Shown here: one piece after another, positions 23,501 through 34,984 of the stretch
How the letters are laid out: every line of letters begins with the position of its first letter
How positions within the stretch are numbered: the first letter of the stretch is position 1
Assembly: GCA_027924585.1 (NCBI GenBank)
Contig: BSBM01000606.1
Coordinates: forward strand, 11,165,501-11,229,500
Source: Larix kaempferi
Lineage: Eukaryota; Streptophyta; Pinopsida; Pinales; Pinaceae
Direction of reading: 5' to 3'
DNA length: 64,000 nucleotides
Translations under genes and position numbers: made by a program
The notes under the pieces: model-generated
Told to the model about the DNA's origin: nothing
Databases searched by the model: none
The model's input: only the letters and a program-made list of their open reading frames with translations

Positions 23501-24369
23501 CTTGAAATGTGTGTAACTTTTGCGATATTTCTTAGTGACACTATGATAAACCCAATTTGAAAATGGACTGACAACTTTCTTTTAAATTACACTCGTGACA
23601 ATGTCATCTAATTATTGGGTTGAGAGAAATTTCCTAAGAAAATATAAAAAATAAATAAATAATTGCGTTATTCTAGCATAAGTGCTTTAGTACCACTTAT
23701 ATGATCTTACACTTGAAGATTGTAAGAAATATAACCAAAAAAAATTAATAAATATCCCACTTTAATTCATTAAATCCTAAAAACCTTAACTATAAGTTCC
23801 ATAAAATCATTATCACTGACCTAGCAAATCCCGAAGCTAACCACTATATGTCGACATTATTGAATTAATTCTACACACTTATTGCATGACCACTATCGAG
23901 TGAGATAGATTTAAGTGGATCCAATCAATGAGCATTATGTTAAATTACTATAATAAGTAAACAAATTCAATGAGCATTATGTTAAATTACTATAATAAAC
24001 AAACAAATTCAAATGGTGAATCTTTTTATTTTAATCTTAATTTAATTCTAATTTTAATATATTTATTTTTTAAAAATTTAAGTATTTATAATTTTTAAAT
24101 AAATTAAAACTTTAAAGATAACATTTTATAACGAATCACAATATAATTTATATAAATTTTAAAAGAAAAATTAGAAATTTATTATTTATTAGCTTATTTT
24201 TATAAATCAATTAAGTATAACTTAGATGGTTATTTGGGAGGAATGATTATTATTTTTCCTACCTAAAACAACAAATAATAATTAATTTATCATTTCTAAT
24301 AATCAACACCAAGTTGATTTGTCATTTTTAATTACCTACTTTTGCCGTGTATTTCCTCTTACAAAACTA
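23501..24369. other. AT-rich stretch, no gene seen
   Basis: It may be the eroded end of the Gypsy A 3' LTR. The only structures seen are a 42-bp tandem duplication at 23926-24009 and a ~24-bp repeat ('aaactatataaaacattgtt') at the right edge. Confidence 0.5.
23926..24009. repeat. Two-copy tandem repeat, 42-bp unit
   Basis: Units 23926-23967 and 23968-24009 share 'caatgagcattatgtt' and 'aaattactataata'. Confidence 0.85.
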
Positions 24370-24570
24370 TATTAAACATTGTTGCAAAACTATATAAAAC
24401 ATTGTTGCAAGATATCAAAAAACTATTCAGTGATTACATACGTCTCTTGTGTTCTTTGTACTCGTAATTAAGTAATCAAATCAATGAGCTGGTAAGATTG
24501 CCAATATATTTCGCGGGACGATCTAAAAATTGTTTCTGCATAGTCGGTAACTGTGTGCAGGGCACCTTGT
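24370..24570. repeat. Segment S, copy 1, third piece
   Basis: It matches 45690-45950: 'gatatcaa' then 'ttcagtga', 'atacgtctct', 'aagattgccaatatatttc' against 'aagaatgctaatatatttcc', and 'attgtttctgcatagtcggt'. Confidence 0.75.
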
Positions 24571-24585
24571 AATTTGAAAGGACGA
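24571..24585. repeat. SINE target-site duplication, left
   Basis: aatttgaaaggacga, repeated at 24890-24904. The uninterrupted counterpart in segment S copy 2 (near 45952) reads aatttcaaaggacga. Confidence 0.88.
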
Positions 24586-24889
24586 AGTGGTGGTGGTCCA
24601 GCGGTGGGGGAAGGTGGTTTTCACCCAGCCCACCAGGGGTCAATTCTCACCGAGATATGGCCCCTTGTGATAAGGCTCAAAGGATAGGCGCCCCTTGGAT
24701 AGGCTACCGCCCCTTGTTGGGATTGGAGTCGGGACGTCTCGGTCCTTGCTGAGTCACAAGTTGCTGGTATATCCTGGCTTGCGGGCTGCCGGTTTATACC
24801 TTAGGGGTTATAGTGGCAGCAGCGGATTTGAACCTGGGTCTGGCCCAGGCAAGTTTGACAAGTTACCGATTCCCCTCGAGCTAAAAAAA
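24586..24889 (+). mobile_element. tRNA-derived SINE
   Basis: A 304-bp element flanked by an exact 15-bp duplication. Its head holds RNA polymerase III internal promoter boxes: an A box TGGTCCAGCGG at 24594-24604, and a B-box-like GGGGTCAATTCTC at 24636-24648. The body is GC-rich compared with the surroundings, and it ends in CTAAAAAAAAA. It is non-coding and moves with LINE enzymes; LINE A in this window has the same long-duplication insertion style. The open frame in the body (from 24695) is incidental. The empty site survives in segment S copy 2, which makes this call firm. Confidence 0.9.
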
Positions 24890-25194
24890 AATTTGAAAGG
24901 ACGATGTCGACAGAAGGGGGATATAGATCGGTTAAGGCTCAAAGGATAGGCGCCCCTTGGATAGGCTACCGCCCCTTGTTGGGATTGGAGTCGGGACGTC
25001 TCGGTCCTTGCTGAGTCACAAGTTGCTGGTATATCCTGGCTTGCGGGCTGCCGGTTTATACCTTAGGGGTTATAGTGGCAGCAGCGGATTTGAACCTGGG
25101 TCTGGCCCAGGCAAGTTTGACAAGTTACCGATTCCCCTCGAGCTAAAAAAAAATTTGAAAGGACGATGTCGACAGAAGTGGGATATAGATCGGT
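24671..25194. repeat. 262-bp tandem duplication of SINE body and flank
   Basis: Units 24671-24932 and 24933-25194 are almost identical; the clearest difference is 'aagggggat' against 'aagtgggat'. Each holds the SINE 3' body, its A-tail, the right target duplication and about 28 bp of segment S. The event is thus later than the SINE insertion and recent. Confidence 0.93.
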
Positions 25195-25555
25195 CGCGAT
25201 GATGAATAATTAGAAACAGCTTTCACAGCCTGGATTGAAATGCCATGCGCTAAATCGACATCCATTTTATTGTACAACCACCTTTTTATTATAATAAGCT
25301 TTACTTTAATCCACTGTTATCGTGAAGAATGTGAAGTTGTACGTTTATGTCACAGGCGGTAACATGCATTCCTTGTCGAAGATTAAAAAGGAAAAGAAAG
25401 AGGAAATTGTTATATTATTACTTACATAATCAGAAATATAAACATATGCCGGTCTTGAAAAGGGAAATTGAAGATTTCAATGTCCTTATTATTTTATTGA
25501 TCTAAGTTTTTGTTACTGTCTGTTAAGTACATATTCTCAGCATTGACATTAAAAA
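25195..25555. repeat. Segment S, copy 1, fourth piece
   Basis: It matches 45975-46285: 'cgcgatgatgaataattaga', 'tacatccattttattgta'-like text, 'attataataagct' and 'cgtgaagaatgtgaa'. No gene is seen. Confidence 0.8.
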
Positions 25556-25608
25556 CAATTGTTTCTCCTCCACGGGAAAGTATATACAAAGTTAAAAAAA
25601 AGTTATAA

Positions 25609-25612
<4 letters not shown>

Positions 25613-25639
<27 letters not shown>
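25613..25639. repeat. (AT)n microsatellite
   Basis: About 13 uninterrupted AT dinucleotides. Confidence 0.95.
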
Positions 25640-25911
25640 AACAAATTTGTTAACTGAATTATTGAATACAATATTTGTAATATATTATTATTATTTTTTT
25701 TTATTTGTTTGTTAAATGTATTTTTAGAATAATAAAATTTAAATGTGTTATTTAAAGTAATTATAACTTTTTAAAAACTATATGAATAATTAGATAAAAT
25801 GTAAGAATAGGATTAATTTTTAAAAATATGTATTTCTTCTTTAAAAAACCATATATTTAAATTTGAAGAAAATAAAGTATTTATACTTTCATAAACTTTA
25901 AACATTAAAAA

Positions 25912-26143
25912 TATACATATATGCATATAAATTTATATTTATATTTATTATTTTTAATAATAAATATTTTTCACTATTTTTAAAATGAAATGAATTAATT
26001 TTAAACTCTTATACCATGATGGTTTTATATACATATATGCATATAAATTTATATTTATATTTATTATTTTTAATAATAAATATTTTTCACTATTTTTAAA
26101 ATGAAATGAATTAATTTTAAACTCTTATGCCATGATGGTTTTA
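25912..26143. repeat. Two-copy tandem repeat, 116-bp unit
   Basis: Units 25912-26027 and 26028-26143; one visible difference ('ataccatgat' against 'atgccatgat'). Confidence 0.93.
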
Positions 26144-27300
26144 GTGTATAATCTTTAAAAATAAAATAGATGAACCTAATATACATAGAACGTTTCTTTG
26201 TTAATTGTATTTACTAATATTTTTATAACCCAATCAATTAACATTTGTCTATTTTTTGGATTTTTATGATTTTAAATACTAAATTTAACATTATAGCATC
26301 ATTGCCAGCTTTAAAAAGTTTAAATACCATACTTCAATTAAAATAATTTGTAAATACCTTATTTAAGGGTTTTGAGAGTTAAAAAAGTGGTTCAATAGAG
26401 CTATGTAGCTTAGTGCCAAAAACAAAAAAAATATAAAGAGAGTATTCTTTAATCCAAATAATTTTCCTCTTTCCCATGTGAAAGATATAATTGAATTTAA
26501 AAAATAAAATTTTGATAAATTTTAAGTTATTTTTTAATAAAATAAATTTTAAGTTATTTTTGTATAAAATAAATTTTGCCCAAGTATTCATGATGATGAC
26601 GATAGTTAATGTTTAGTGAGACTAACTTGGCCTATTGTATTTTAAGAGAAAAGAAAAGAAAAAAATTATTTGGCTTGCTCTAAAATTTTATTCATATGCT
26701 CAAAAAATTTAGAAAAAAATGTTCCTAAGGTGCCATAGTTTTTCCATGTTAGAAGGTTAGGGAGGTTTGTATTGTAGAAAATATTATGAAACTAGGATCG
26801 AATGTGGGTGTAAGCATGACAGTCTAAGGGAAAGTGATTTTCACCAACAATGCTCAATATATTCTCATGGAGATGGAAAATCATTTCCACCCATGGTGTT
26901 TTAGGAATTATCGAGGGCCCTCTTTCACTATGTAGCTCATGAGAGTTCATTCTCATCTTAGATATATTCATTTTTTTATTTGAACTAGTTAAAAAAACAT
27001 AGATATTTTTTATCATCCAGATTAGGGTTGATGACTTTGTTATAGTTTCTTAATTTTTTTTAGCCTCTAAATCTTTGTGGCCCCACATTTTTTGTTTAAA
27101 CTTAGATGTGATAATATTTTTAGTGTTATTGATATTTTGTGAAGTGACATTTTTATCAATCCCCCAATGGTTTAATCAACCCATGGCATCCTTCTACCAT
27201 CCTCTTTTTATCTACAAATATTTATAATCAGATATGATACATAGATAATTATTAATCTTTTCAGTAAATCCACATAATTCATTAGATTATTTAATGTTAA

Positions 27301-27318
27301 AACACACACACACACACA
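27301..27318. repeat. (AC)n microsatellite
   Basis: Short run of about eight AC dinucleotides. Confidence 0.9.
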
Positions 27319-27849
27319 TATTAATGAATTATGCTTCACATAAGGATTTTAATTATTTATATTTATATAATACGATGGAAAATAATATTCCATAAATAAG
27401 CTCTCATATCAAATTTACATAAAGTAAAATAGTAAAATAAACCTAATGATTAAAAAAATACTAAATGTAAATATCCAAATATAAGTTTCCTAAATAGATA
27501 AAAATAAAAAGGATTGGGGAGTATATCATGAATTATGTCGTAAAAGTATCTTAAGCATGTCCTAGCAACTAGAATTGTTCATGATATATAATTAACAAGT
27601 TGTACAACTTTGACAACTTTAGGTCATCATATTTTTCATCAATGTTTGTTGTCCATAACAATCACTTGAGAAAACTTTGGCATGAGAAATTTAGTGATCT
27701 AAGATATCGCTCATTTAAGTAATCAAAAAATGGTTACTATTCTTCCTCTCATTTCTTATAGGGATGTCATTTTTCCTCGTTTGTTTTTTGACAAACATTA
27801 TCGGAACAACTTTGACAACCATGCATCTCATCATGCCTCAACCCCTTTG

Positions 27850-28340
27850 TATTATGTTCATGGTTATTTGTGTGTTCTACTTCCTTATTCTCCTTCCTCT
27901 GGGTTCAAGTACTTCTTAACTTCCATTGATGACTTCTCTAGATGTATTTGGATTTAATTCTTAAAACTTAAAAGTGATGCTTTTGACATATTTATGCCCT
28001 ACATGGCCCTCATAGAAAAACAATTTGGGGATCAAATAAAAAATTTAAGGACAAATAACGGAGATGAATATGTAAACAATTAATTTACAAATTACCACAT
28101 TACATAAGGAATTCAGTTGCAACATACTATTCCAGAAACACCACATTAAAAGGATGTTGCTAAGATAAAGAATCCCACTGTAAAAATAAATGGAAAATTG
28201 AATGCTCCAGTCTAAGAGATTGTCTGCATTTTTTGGAAGATCCATGAATTGTATTAATTACATAGTCAATCGCATTCCCACCAAAGGCTTTGAAATACAT
28301 AACATTGGAAGAAGCATGGATTAACATTAATCCAGACATA
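27850..28340 (+). pseudogene. Copia B integrase remnant
   Basis: LTSIDDFSRCIWI with the continuation SDAFDIF matches the Copia integrase core. Further on, LRTNNGDEYVN stands for the usual RSDNGGEY, so the second catalytic aspartate has become asparagine. Stops follow every few dozen codons. Confidence 0.75.
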
Positions 28341-28939
28341 AGCCACTTTTTCGTGTTTGTTAATGAATCATGGTTAACATTTTTTACGAAAAATAAAAAA
28401 TCCTTATAGAGATTGAGACTTGTGCATTTTTATTGGATGCTTCGAATATGTAAACGGTTATAGACTTATTCAAGCACATTCCAATGAAATTAATAATATG
28501 ACAGATGTTAAACTTGATGAAAATATCTTATCCCGCAACACTAATTCAAAATTTGTGCCATCTTCAACTTACAAGCCATCTTCGACAATTGTGCCACCTT
28601 CTATTCCCAACTTCTCTGCTAGTAATCCTACTCTATTTTCTTCTTCAAATGATGAGAATGAGGATGAATATACACATTTTCTTTCTCACCTTCCTCTTGT
28701 TGCATCCATTGAGCATGAACCTACACCAACACCATTGGTTCCTAGATAGGTTTGTACAGCATGTGATGTAGATGATGATTTTTCCAATGACCCTAGAGTT
28801 AAATCTTAAGCACATTCACATTTCTAGTGAGTGTATTATATTTTAGCTTAATTTTCAAAGAATCATTGTTCATAAAAATTTGCAAAATTTTGGGTCCATT
28901 AGTATTGGTACACAATAATGAATGAATAATGTCATTTGT

Positions 28940-29530
28940 TTTAATGGAAAATGATACTTGGGATTGTATACCTCTTCCAAAAGGAAGAAAACTTGTCATA
29001 TGTAAATGAGTGCATAAAACTAAACATCCATCAAATGGAAGCATTAAAATACTTAACGAAGTGTTAGTTGAAAAAGTATTTCCCCATTTGCAGGGATTGA
29101 GTGCAATCAATCCTCTAATGCTTCCACCAAAAAGAATTCCATATATTTTGTTCTATCCTTTTCCACTTCCCATAAATGGGTGACCAATCAAATGGTTGTG
29201 AAATCCTCCTTCTTGCATGGGGATTTGCAAGAAAAAAATTTACATAAAAGAACCTCATGGTTATGTTCAAAATGACTCTAGCCTTGTTTGTCACCTTGAT
29301 AAATCTCTCTATGAACCTATGCAAGATCCTCAAGATTGTTATGCCAAAATCGATTCCTTTCTTCTTGACATTGGTTTTCCTAGAAGTCATACTGACCATA
29401 ATGTTTATACCAGAAAAGTAGGAAACTATATCATAATCCTTGTTCTTTATGTTGATGGCCTTATTATTTATTGTAGAGACCCTAAACTATTAATCCATGT
29501 GAATTCCAACCTTAAGAAAAAAACTTAAAT
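28940..29530 (+). pseudogene. Copia B reverse transcriptase remnant
   Basis: Across shifting frames: DLVPLPKGRK-like text near 28965, SSFLHGDLQEK near 29205 (usual AFLHGDLEE), IYIKEPHGYV, YAKIDSFLLDIGFPRSHTDH, and LYVDGLIIY near 29450. The last is the YVDD box with its second aspartate changed to glycine. The polymerase is therefore dead as well as frameshifted. Confidence 0.8.
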
Positions 29531-30129
29531 GATTGAGTTATGACATTTGCATTATTTTCTTGGCCTCCAAGTCTTCCAAACCGAAGAAGGAATTTTTATT
29601 TCTCAAAATTAGCATTCTTATGACCATCTTTGTCTCTTTCAATGGAATATTATAAACCAATTCCATCTCCCTTTCAGTTTGGATTCAAACATATTACCAC
29701 CTAAACTATAAGTCAAGTAGATTCCATCTTGTACAATAATTTATTCAGTAGTCTTTTGTACTTAATTCATACCCATCAAACTATTTCCTTTATTGTTGGT
29801 TTTGTTGCATGATATATGAAAATGCCCCATGACAGTCATTGGAAAGCACTAAAAATGATATTTTGATATATCCATGGTATAATGCATTAGGTGGTTAATT
29901 ATAATGTAGGGGAGAAAGCCTTGCTGGTTGGTTTCACTTATTTCAAATGGGTTTGAAAACTTGATGATCGAATGTCTAATGTAGGTTATGTTTCTATCCT
30001 TTGTTTCATACATGTCAATGGACCTTGTAAGAAAGAACAAGTTATTCATCTTTCTTCAGTAAAAGCATAGTATCCAACTTTATTGAATGAAATTCAAGAT
30101 ACTCTTTGGCCTCAACAGATTCTTTCAGA

Positions 30130-30250
30130 GTTTGGATTCCAGTAACAACAACTAACTACAATATGGTGTGACAATCAAAGTGTTATGAAGCTCGCGAAAG
30201 ATGCTGTTCGAAATTACTATATACAAAAAACATTGATCTAGAGATTTAGT
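30130..30250 (+). pseudogene. Copia B RNase H remnant
   Basis: The text IWCDNQSVMKLAKDAV followed by YYIQKT corresponds to the C-terminal Copia RNase H motif IWCDNQS..LA. Only this piece is clear. Confidence 0.65.
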
Positions 30251-30390
30251 TCCTCATAAATATTATCCATGATGACATTATTGAAGTTTTATTTTTCCTT
30301 ATAGATGTTCAAGTTGTAGAGAAGTCTATTGGATAAGCAAAGTTTTTATAATACTTCATCTATGTTAGGAGTTTAGGAATTTATTATTAA

Positions 30391-31250
30391 GGGGGGGTAA
30401 TATCTAATGCCTTCTTTCTTCTCCTCTTATGTCACATTTTTAAATCACTCATTCCTATCCCATTTTTTTCTTAATGGGGCATGTTAGAGTACTTAGCACT
30501 TAGGAATTAGTTATGATCAACTTGGTCTAATGTATCACTACTTAAAGTGTGTTTCTATAGTATGCATTAGTATGCATGTGTACTTATGTAATATGAAGGT
30601 CATGATACATTGTACAAATAAAGTGATCTTAAGGTTCATCTTCACCTCGATCTCAATGGATTATGATCTAGGGTTTAACAATTGATTTTTCATTTACCTT
30701 TATTTAAAGAACAATTTTTCATTGACCTTTGTTTAAAGAGCATGTAGGGCCTTTTGCTTGATGATTGGTTGTCAGAAACTCAAATGTAATTATTTTTCCC
30801 TTTTGCATTTATATATTACCTCAAGTATTTATTTGGCAAACATTATGGAATATTTCCCTTTCGGGTTTTAACCACATAAAATATTCATGTGTTGATCTAT
30901 GAACTCTTTTTGATTGATTGCTTGGCGTTAAACTTGTGTGGATATACCTTATTTTGTCAAACAAATTCCTCACTTATATTGTTAATGTTGTAGTGTAGAT
31001 GATTTTTTGATTTTGTGAATCTAAGCTGGAACATGGGCTTCATTTTACTAATATGTGGTAATTTTTTTCAATTAATGAACCGAGAAGCACAATAATGTGG
31101 AATGAATGTATAATAAATTTCAATGGAGAGGAGTAAATAAACTATATCTATCACTTATCTTGATTTCTATCAAAATCCATGGGTATAATTTCTTAATGAA
31201 TTATTTAATTCTTTGAATCATTAAAACCGACATAGACCCATTTTAAAAGG
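30391..31250 (+). other. Possible Copia B polypurine tract and 3' LTR region
   Basis: A run of seven G at 30391-30397 follows the RNase H remnant. A second candidate boundary is 'aatggggca' then TGTTAGAGTACTTAG at 30484. No end or partner LTR is recognised, so the LTR is not defined. No gene is seen here. Confidence 0.35.
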
Positions 31251-31270
31251 GGATCTACCGAGCACCGAGA

Positions 31271-31494
31271 GGGATCAAATCTCTCAGAGGTCCAAACCCC
31301 CTTTTAGACTAGAAATGATGAGAAAGTGAGTAATGCAATGTTTAGGGTTTTAACTTATCCAATTTGTGTAGTTTTATATATAGGGATCAAATCTCTAAGA
31401 GGTGCAAACCCCTTTTTAGACTAGAAATGTTGAGAAAGTGTGTAATGCAATGTTTATGGTTTTAATTTATCTAATTTGTGTAGTTTTATATATA
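31271..31494. repeat. Two-copy tandem repeat, 112-bp unit
   Basis: Units 31271-31382 and 31383-31494 share 'gggatcaaatctct' and 'tttgtgtagttttatata', with about ten differences, so it is older than the 262-bp and 116-bp duplications. Confidence 0.9.
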
Positions 31495-32400
31495 TGTCAT
31501 TCTAAATATTTTAAATCTAATGTGAGACGACATGTTATTTTTTATAATATTTTATTATTTTTAATAAAGGACACTTGATAGCTATAGGATGAACAAGAAA
31601 GGAGTTACACATATCCCCTCTACTGGGCTATAGAATGTGCCTCTTCGGCACAATACATATTTGTAGCGAAAATCACGGGGAGTAGAGAAAATAAATGCTT
31701 AGTGGTTGATGAAGCATTATGTAGACAAAACTGAACATTGACTTTAATGGCACTCAATACCCTGAAGGAGATGAGATAATCAAGATTCAAGATCCTTGAC
31801 ATGGAATTCAAAGGTGTTACAATGTTGCACAACATATGTAGCATTTGAGATATAAAAAAGTTTGAGAAAAAATAGAGTGGAAAACAACAAATTAAGTAAC
31901 ATTTATAGAGAGTATTATTTCTTCCCAATATACTAGTTATAGAGGGAAGGAAACATAGTAAATACTAGAAAAAAAAAGAGGGAAACACATAATCATTTGA
32001 AGCAATGAATTCTTCTTTGGAACAACATATTGTTTCATCATTACATATTTCATATACTATTGTTGAAGGTGATTGTTTCAATGAAGAAATGAATGTAGAG
32101 AAACGTAAGATAGGCAAATGAAGAAAATAGAAAGTTATAGAAATAGTATAAGAATATGTAAGAAAAAAAACTATAAAATAATAGAATAAATATACAGCAA
32201 AAGCTGCAAGTTGGCTTCTCCTGTTTTTTAACATAATCTAATCAATAGATATTATTGGCCTAATTATTTTACATTTTAAAGAATAAAATCCAATATCCTC
32301 CTCATTTTCTCCCTTCCATTCCTTCCACTATACCTTATACTAGTTCTCTTTTTCACCTCAATATTCCTTCTTCAATAGATATATATGAATCTTCTCTAGC
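31495..32400. other. No gene recognised
   Basis: AT-rich. A minus-strand open stretch of 102 codons (31620-31928) has no recognisable motif and I do not call it a gene. Confidence 0.5.
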
Positions 32401-32405
32401 GATAG

Positions 32406-32609
32406 ACATTTGCAAGTTGGGAACTTGGTCTTGCTATGGGAAATGGAAATGAGAAACCAGGAGACCGTGGCAGGTTTGACAATTTGTGGTTGGGTCCATA
32501 CCTTATTTATGCAATGGTTGGTCCCAACACGTTTTACCTCATGGATTTTGATGGGGAAAGAGCTCATCTGCTATTCAATGGAAAATTGTTTAAGCTTTAC
32601 TTTATATGA
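32406..32609 (+). pseudogene. Orphan C-terminal fragment of a Gypsy polyprotein
   Basis: One frame reads NGNEKPGDRGRFDNLWLGPY, then GPNTFYLMDFDGE and LLFNGKLFKLYF before a TGA at 32607. This is the stretch that follows integrase in non-chromodomain plant Gypsy elements (FDNLWLGPY...FNG..LK.YF). It differs in type from the neighbouring elements, so it is probably the last piece of another element. No LTR or polypurine tract can be tied to it. Confidence 0.7.
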
Positions 32610-32862
32610 GAACTTTGCGCTCATACAATAATGATAATAGATCTGTATGAATCATCTTTGATAACATATTAGGCCAAACTATTTTTGTGACATACTAGTA
32701 TCTTCCACCTATTATTATGTTTGACCCTCTAACTCTTATAATACAAAGCTACATGGAATCCATGACCTCACCTCCCTTAGATCCTTTTAACTCTTTCCCC
32801 AATATTTCTATGGTAGTGTTAGGAACCCATGTCAACCCTTCTCTTTACCTTTTTAGTATATC

Positions 32863-32992
32863 GTTGTTGGACGCATATGCTTTGTAAGTTGTCCCGTAGT
32901 ATTTGTTGATCCATAGTTTATATTATTGTTGTTGGACGCATATGCTTTGTAAGTTGTCCCATAGTATTTGTTGATCCATAGTTTGTACTGGC
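32863..32992. repeat. 65-bp tandem repeat within LTR
   Basis: Units 32863-32927 and 32928-32992 both start gttgttggacgcatatgctt. The 3' LTR has the same pair. Confidence 0.9.
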
Positions 32993-33030
32993 CCATGGGT
33001 TTGACCCATAGTATGGGCGCCTAGAATTAG

Positions 33031-33038
33031 TATATAAG
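33031..33038 (+). promoter_or_regulatory. TATA box candidate in Gypsy B 5' LTR
   Basis: TATATAAG lies about 160 bp before the LTR end, a usual place for the Pol II TATA box. Only the motif and position support it. Confidence 0.45.
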
Positions 33039-33194
33039 TTTGTATTGAGGCCAATGAAGGCATCGTGAAGTTATTTTGTATTGAGATTGCTCAAAGGAGG
33101 TTTCCCCCTTGAAGTGGCCTGCGATCAATAAAAATATTCCGTGATCTGATATATCATGTATTTCATCAATTAAATGTTGCAGTTTCTTCACATC

Positions 33195-33207
33195 TGGTAT
33201 CAGAGCA
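33195..33207 (+). other. Primer-binding site, Gypsy B
   Basis: tggtatcagagca, exact complement of the initiator-Met tRNA 3' end, two bases after the LTR. Confidence 0.93.
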
Positions 33208-34167
33208 CTTTCTTGGGCTTATCGGGTGAAATTTCTGCCAATTTGTTTTTTCTCATCTGTTGCAGGTTCGGATCTGGGAATAATCCCTATCCGCTTAACT
33301 GTGGGAAGTACTTGGACATAATCCCTAAAACTCATTGTGAGGAGTACCATGGGAACCCCGAAGTAGCTGGACCATTGAGAGGACCTTCAAGCAAAAAGAG
33401 AAACGAACCCTACCTGATTGACTAGTTCTAACCCATGAGGTAAACCAAGAGTTGTTGTTTGTGGCAAAGCAGTTATCAATTTTACTTAAGCCGTGGAGTG
33501 AGGGGTACTGCCCCAATTTGCAAGCCGTCAGACAACATTGGTGGCCGAGTGAATCCCTTGAACCGTTAGTAAGTCGAGCATACCTGGGGTCCATATCTAT
33601 TTTCAGCTGATAAATCACAGATCTCCTCTGTCCAGAACTGTTGTCGATCACTTCCGCGTCATTGCAGATCTGTTTGTTTCTAATCACTTCTACGTCATTG
33701 CAGATCCATCTGTTTTTTCAACATATCTCCCTTGTTTTCACTCCGTTTCCCTTGAAACTTCCCTGGCACCCCTGTAATCCCATTCTGCATCTTTCATTCA
33801 TGAGGATCCTATCCCAAATTCCACTTCCCAAAGCCAAAAATCCCACATTTTTCTATTTTTAGGGTATACCATAACTTCTTCGACTTTCACCCAATCGCCT
33901 TCAAATTTTACCATAGAGTTCCTTTCCTATTTCTGCTTCTTTGTCCCTCTCTGCCAAATTTTCTCATTCTTTCACCCCGCTTATGAAATCCTCCTTTTCT
34001 GCTTCCCTCTCTATTCAAAAGTGTCCAAAACCTAGTTAAACCCAAATTACCCATCAAATTTTTTCCCAATTCCATATTTTCCTTTACTGAATTTTTTTTT
34101 TTTTTTTTATACCCACTCAAAAAAAAAACTTATGGTTATGGTTGTCACCTATGCAGGAGCAAAAACC
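33208..34167 (+). other. Gypsy B leader, no gene recognised
   Basis: Untranslated stretch between primer site and gag. It has a long T-run at 34090-34109 and an A-run at 34120-34129, and no coding motif. Confidence 0.5.
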
Positions 34168-34980
34168 ATGGAGGAAGCACTTGCATCCATCCAAACCAAA
34201 CTCCAAGATCTGAATGAAAAATTTCTCGGCCTCCATCTTGAGCATTCAACCATGAACAACAAACGATAGTCTAAGTCTTCATCAGACAATAGGTTCTCTT
34301 CTTCTAGCAATTTCTATGGTTCGAAGCTTGATTTTCCTCGCTTCAATGGTATTGATCTTACTGGATGGATCTATCATGAAGAACAGTATTGCAGTCTGCA
34401 TAATATTTTTGATGCTAACAAACTTCCACTTGCATCCTTTCATTTGGAACATGAAGCTATTCAATGGTACCGTTGGTACATCAAGGCTCATGAGGAGGCA
34501 AAATGACCATATTAATTCCAGTTCCTTTTGCAATGATTTGGTCCTAGTGCTTTTGATGACTTCACAGGATCCCTCACTAAACTTCACCAAATTGGCACTG
34601 TGAGAGAGTATCAAACCAAATTTGAGAAACTAGCCAGCCACACTGAAGGATTTCCTAATGACTTATACCGGAGTTGTTTTATCAGTGGTCTAAAGGATAC
34701 AATCCGCTCTGAGGTCGAAATGTTCTATCCCAACACAATAATGGAAGCCCTGGGGTTAGCTAAGTTGGAAGAACACAAGATTGCATCCCAACAATGCTCC
34801 AAACCCACTTTTGTTCCCTTCTGAAATATGGGTTCTCAACGACCTTCCATCCCACCAACTCCTCGACGAACTCCTATCAAGCATTTTTTTGAAACAGAGA
34901 TGCGGGCACGCAGAGAAAAAGGGCTTTGTTATAATTGTGATGAGAAATTCACTCAGGGACATACACGTGTTCAATAAAAT
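34168..34980 (+). pseudogene. Gypsy B gag
   Basis: From the ATG at 34168 the frame gives MEEALASIQTKLQDLNEKF and then KLDFPRFNGIDLTGWIYHEE and LEHEAIQWYRWY, standard Retrotrans_gag text. The second half at 34600-34824 gives REYQTKFEKLASHTEGFP and FISGLKDTIRSEVEMF. A zinc-knuckle remnant GLCYNCDEKFTQGH follows near 34920. Stops at 34267 and near 34504 and a frame change break it. Gag is the particle protein. Confidence 0.85.
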
Positions 34981-34984
34981 ATTT

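Larger units (their letters stand above)
25556..27600. other. AT-rich intergenic stretch, no gene seen
   Basis: It contains simple and tandem repeats (listed separately) and a 33-bp imperfect duplication near 26512-26578 ('aaattttaagttatttttta'). No ORF here resembles a known protein. Confidence 0.6.
27620..30370 (+). mobile_element. Degenerate Ty1/Copia element (Copia B)
   Basis: Domain remnants in Copia order on the plus strand: a GAG_pre-integrase trace (LRKLWHEKFSDL near 27670), integrase, reverse transcriptase and RNase H. Copia order places integrase before RT, as here. Almost every domain is broken by frameshifts. Gag and a 5' LTR are not recognisable upstream. A run of G at 30391-30397 resembles a polypurine tract. 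It is far more decayed than the Copia element at 49347-56671. Confidence 0.8.
32816..33192 (+). mobile_element. Gypsy B 5' LTR
   Basis: TGTTAGGAACCC to TTCTTCACA, followed by the primer site. It contains a tandem 65-bp duplication also present in the 3' LTR, so the duplication preceded transposition. Confidence 0.85.

Noticed and set aside
28799-29110. 103-codon minus-strand frame
   Set aside because: Antisense of the Copia B RT remnant, which reads on the plus strand.
32816-32820. Target duplication for Gypsy B
   Set aside because: Left ggtag and right agtac do not match; the copy may be rearranged.
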